The position numbers were made by a program, and so were the translations under genes. This document shows, piece by piece, positions 60,501-64,000 of a stretch of DNA of 64,000 nucleotides. Below the pieces are notes generated by a model, which was not told where the DNA came from, did not search any database, and was given only the letters and a program-made list of their open reading frames with translations. The first letter of the stretch is position 1; each line of letters starts with the position of its first letter. Source of the stretch: Cheilinus undulatus (Eukaryota > Chordata > Actinopteri > Labriformes > Labridae); assembly GCF_018320785.1 (NCBI RefSeq), contig NC_054879.1, positions 47,442,198 to 47,506,197 of the forward strand, written 5' to 3'.

Positions 60501-63500
60501 TGTAACCAATCTTTTGTCATTTCTGTGCCATTTTTGCCACATTCTGCCCTTTTATGCCACTTTTCTTCTCCATTTTGCTCCATTTTTGCACCTTTTTCCA
60601 TTTTCCCCACTTGCAATCAATTTTTTCAGCTTTAAGCCCACTTTTGCCACTTCTTTTTGCCCATTTTTACCTCAGTTATTGCATTTTTGCCTTTTTTTTT
60701 TACAAGTTCATGCCTCTTTGACCATGCTTTTTGCAAATTGATTTTTTTTTTGCCTGTTTAAGCTGCCTTTTGTCCATTAAAGCCACTTTTTCCCTTTTTT
60801 GCTACTCATTGCTGCTTTTTGCCCTATTTTTCCATTCTTTTTGCTGCTTTTCCCCTGTTTTAGCAACTTTTAACTCATTATTGTGCCATGTTTTTGTCGC
60901 CTTTTGACCATTTTTGCCACCTGTAACTCATTTTTTGTCATTTCTTACCCATCTTTGTCCCTTTCTGCCCTTTTTTCACTTTTTCTCCCCATTTTTGTTA
61001 CATTTTTTCAGAATATTGCAGTACATACATCAGTACATTCAATATCTGTATTCATTGCTGAACATCTTGGTTACAGAACAGTCTTAACAAGATTGATCCA
61101 TTTTAAATGCAGCAAAACCTTAATACTCCTCTATTTTGTCTTTTTTTCCTCCCCTCTTTTTCAGAACAGGGATGTATGAAACCAAAATGGGAAGAAAAAA
61201 TAAATAAATACATAAAATAAGAGAAAGGAAAGTAGTTAAAATTCAGCACTTTTCCAGGGAAATATTCTTGCAGTTTTAATATATGACTATTCAGTCAGAA
61301 AGACCAGGATTACTGTTGTTTTCTATATCCACTGATAGATACACCCTATGTTTTTGTCAATTAGACGTGTTCTTAATATTTTTCTGTCTTTTCCATGAAG
61401 GAGACCCATTTTGCCCACATTTTGTAAATTTATCCATTTGTAAATTAAGTGAATAGGTCATTTCTTTCATTTGATACATTCAATTTACTGTGTCTGCACA
61501 TTAGCTAATTGTGGGAGGTTCAGGGTGCGTCCATCCTCTTGTAATATTTTTCTTAGCTACCGTTACCAGTATTCTAAATAACTGTTTATTGAGATTCCCC
61601 ATAAGGAAATCTTTTCCTGAAATAAATGTTTTGAAGTGATTGGGCATCTTTGTGTTGAATATTTCCTCCATTATTTTATGTATATCACATCAAAAGGTTT
61701 TTTAACCCTGAACACTTCCAGAACATACAGCAGTGGTTTGCTTCTTGATCCCCTGAACAATGCCAGCGTTTGATAATTTCTCCTGTATGATGTGTTTTTA
61801 ACTTAGGTATGATAAAAAATCTCATTAAACATTTTTAATGCAAACTCCCGCCATATGTGTGAGCTGGTGCTTTTCCATAATAGTTCGCAGTAACTGTGCC
61901 ATTCTTCTTTTGTTATTCCAAAAGCTCCTTCTTTTTCCCATTTGTCCTTGACATAATCAGTTGTGTGTGTTTTTTTTTTTATTGGAACCCTTTGTACAAT
62001 CTAGAAATAATACCTTTATTAAAGTCACCTTTATATGCCCTCAGCACATCTTTGAATGTTGGGTCCTCCAAGTCTAAAGGGTATTTGTTTTTACATTTTT
62101 CAAAATAATTGCGTAACTGTAGATACCTATAAAAGTCTTGTTGTTCCAAAGAGAAATCATTTTTAAGGGTCTGGAAGTCTTTTAGATGGCCTTTATTTGT
62201 TTGTGAGTAAAATGCTGTGATTCCCTAATCTGTCCATTTTTGTCACTGTTACCCAGTTTTTTCCATTTTATGCTACTTTGCCCCCTTTCATCCATTTTTT
62301 CCACTTTTTTCTGCTTTTTGCCAGTTTTTGCCATGTTTAACTTATTTTTGCCACTTTTCACCACTTAGATTTGTGGCTCTTGTGAGGGTATGTTAACAAT
62401 TTGGCTCTCTAGTTTAGCGGAGTTGAGTAACACTGGGTTAAACTATTTCTATTAAAATCATTTGAAGATGTAATATTCATATCAGCCACTAGAGGCTAAC
62501 ATTTATCAACCTGTTGATCTTTTCCTCCCAGCGCTCTGAATCGATCTACTTTGTTTGAAAGCTTTTAGTGCAATATTAAAATCAAACATCCTGATCCGAT
62601 CAGATTATTTCATGACTCCCTGCGTCACTGCTTCATGAGTTTTTTCTGCTGAAACTCAGCTTGATCTAAAAATCTCCTTGAAAGGAACATTTATTGTTTT
62701 TATTTGTCACAACAGGAGCTCATTCAAAATGCAGATGATGCCAAAGCCACAGACGTGGTTTTCATCCACGACGAGAGAAGCTACGGGACAGAGAGCCTAT
62801 GCACCGACCAGCTGGGAGAATACCAAGGTATAAAACTATCAGAGATCAGCGGTGTGCTGATGGGGGTTTTCAGTATCAGCTCTGGTGTATTTACAAAGAC
62901 AGAATAATGATGAGTGAGGTAGCCCAGTGACTATGTGTTAAATCAGTCCTGGGGTCTGTTAAAATGGTGCTTTTTGCTTAGGAAGTTTCCTACGACCTGG
63001 AAGTGTTTAAGTGTCGGCCACGATACGGACTGTTTGAACTCTCTAACCGATACGTTTTTTTGTTTGTTTGTTTATTTATTATCATTTCATCGTGCCATAC
63101 ACCAAAAGAGGTGCCCAGCCCTCAAGGACTTACAAAACACAGAAATACAAAACAAATAAGAGCAACTAAGCCACGGGTGTCAAACTCAAGGCGCAGGGGC
63201 CAAATGCAACCCACGGTGCACTTTAACCCAGCCCGCAAAATGATTTCATATTTTAAAATAGAAGTGGCTTGGCTGAAAGAGGTCTGAAGATTTTGGGATG
63301 CAAAATGAAAATATGAAATGAAAATAAAAATTACTTTCTTTTCCTCATTCCTATTTCTACTCTCTACTTTTTCAGATTTGTATAATTTAACAAGGCTTTT
63401 TTTAATCTTGAAGGTTAAATTTCCATTTTTATAATGGAGGAAATCTGCAGACCTCATAGCAGCAGGCCAGTATGATCTTGTGGGCCAGGTAAAACTGTAC

Positions 63501-64000
63501 TGCCGTCTGCGTTTGGCCCCCTGGCCTTGAATTTGACACCCGTGTCTTAGATTGTGGTACAGAGACATGCAGAAATCCAATACTGGATTACTTTTTTCAG
63601 CAACAACCTTCACAGGCATGTTTTGGAGACCTCTGAGACTGATGTAAACTTGTCTTAAAGAGGTTAAATATAGGACCTTTAAAGTACCAACAGCAAACAT
63701 CACAAGCTCTTTTTGTAGTAAAACTATATTTCTGTTTTTACAAAGGCCCTGCTCTCTACGCCTACAACAATGCGGCGTTCCATGATGAAGACTGGGAAGG
63801 GATTCAGAGGGCAGGAAGGAGTGTGAAACGCGATGACCCAAACAGAGTCGGGCGGTTTGGAATCGGTTTCAACTCTGTTTACCACATAACAGGTAAACTA
63901 AAATACAAATCATTCATTTTATGGGTTTGTTTTCAACAGAACGTTTGTGTTTTATGGGAAAATATCTGTTTGACTTTCACAGATGTGCCGGGTATATTCA
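57582..64000 (+). CDS. Sacsin-like protein, N-terminal exons (3' partial)
   Basis: Sacsin proteins are very large chaperone-like proteins with repeated HSP90-type ATPase modules. Coding exons: 57582-57610, 57946-58033, 62716-62827, 63746-63892, 63983-64000 (runs out of the window), about 131 residues. The 5' untranslated part of the first exon starts at 57531. The start ATG has A at -3, giving [10 protein letters not shown], a short basic leader. Then come [20 protein letters not shown], the ATP-site N-box ELIQNADDA (40-48), [10 protein letters not shown], and the glycine box VGRFGIGF (111-118) followed by NSVYHITDVPG. Human sacsin has a ubiquitin-like domain before this module; here it is absent from the predicted start. 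Teleosts have several sacsin-like genes, so I give no symbol. The large intron 58034-62715 holds a Harbinger element, a family B hAT and an L1. Confidence 0.88.
58344..58604 (+). pseudogene. Harbinger Myb/SANT-like protein fragment
   Basis: From MNGQRKVPQ onward; it contains [20 protein letters not shown] and [20 protein letters not shown]. This is the Myb-like DNA-binding domain of the accessory protein that helps Harbinger transposases enter the nucleus and bind DNA. It stops after about 86 codons and lacks the C-terminal half. Confidence 0.75.
58640..59330 (-). pseudogene. Harbinger DDE transposase fragments
   Basis: The minus strand reads, in broken frames, [20 protein letters not shown] then [11 protein letters not shown] (58684-58869, around the first catalytic aspartate). 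[20 protein letters not shown] follows from an adjoining frame. Upstream (higher coordinates) pieces resemble the N-terminal region. Frameshifts and stops make it inactive. Confidence 0.75.
60050..62435 (+). mobile_element. hAT-like family B element hosting an L1
   Basis: Starts CAGTGATAACGCGTGG, ends GAGTTGAGTAACACTG, with a perfect 8-bp duplication GGTTAAAC (60042-60049 and 62436-62443). A GCCA-type array runs to about 61010 and resumes at about 62230; the middle is L1 sequence. Confidence 0.85.
61020..62215 (-). mobile_element. L1-type LINE fragment
   Basis: The minus strand contains broken ORF2 C-terminal coding sequence ([20 protein letters not shown] near 61400-61480) and further degraded pieces up to 62200. 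Exact borders are uncertain. It is inserted inside the family B element. Confidence 0.65.
63172..63544. mobile_element. Short foldback family A element
   Basis: Starts CACGGGTGTCAAACTCAAGG and ends TGAATTTGACACCCGTG. Both ends carry the family's right-terminal sequence, in opposite orientations (GGGGCCAAATGCAACCC against GTTTGGCCCCCTGGCC). It looks like a head-to-head derivative with most of the array lost. It lies in an intron of the sacsin-like gene. Confidence 0.6.

Overview
The window is nuclear DNA from a teleost fish, most likely a percomorph. The genes are split by GT-AG introns, their proteins read as vertebrate orthologues, and the introns are packed with fish-type DNA transposons (hAT, piggyBac-like, Tc1/mariner, PIF/Harbinger) plus L1-type LINE scraps. 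There are no operons and no prokaryotic features.

Layout. (1) 678-9353, + strand: last nine coding exons of a DIP2-family gene, best matching DIP2A; the 5' part lies outside the window. (2) 14425-23180, +: complete ERCC1 in nine coding exons, predicted 337 aa, the non-catalytic partner of the XPF nuclease. (3) 26599-40573, +: complete PRMT2 in nine coding exons, predicted 424 aa, an SH3-arginine methyltransferase. (4) 44632-45750, -: a C2H2 zinc-finger gene whose coding sequence is one exon. (5) 46.5-54.3 kb: two almost identical tandem copies of about 3.9 kb. Each holds a TATA-containing promoter, an interferon-response-like element and a non-coding first exon. (6) 57582 to the window end, +: first coding exons of a sacsin-like gene (HSP90-type ATPase fold), probably driven by those promoters. 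DIP2A and PRMT2 also lie close together on human 21q22.3; here ERCC1 lies between them and no S100 gene was recognised.

Between the exons almost everything is repeat. At least five hAT-like terminal-repeat families are visible, and each has at least one copy with a matching 8-bp target-site duplication. I call them A (ends like CAGGGGTGTCAAACTC), B (CAGTGATACTCAAC), C (CAGGGGTCATCAAG / GATGATCAGTG), D (CAGTGGTTCTCAACC) and E (CAAGGTTATAATAG). The interiors of B, C and D are built from the same kind of degenerate minisatellite (TTTTTGCCACTTTT-like, or its complement). Family A carries a different one (AAAGGTCAAAATATGAG-like). Several insertions are nested, so their order can be read.

The points most worth a second look are the shared minisatellite cargo inside unrelated hAT ends, the tandem duplication of an interferon-type promoter and first exon (real, or an uncollapsed haplotype), and a probable GC-AG intron needed to make the conserved PRMT2 C-terminus. 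I found no convincing wholly new gene system. Exon borders were set by eye from splice signals, reading phase and remembered family sequence, not by alignment.
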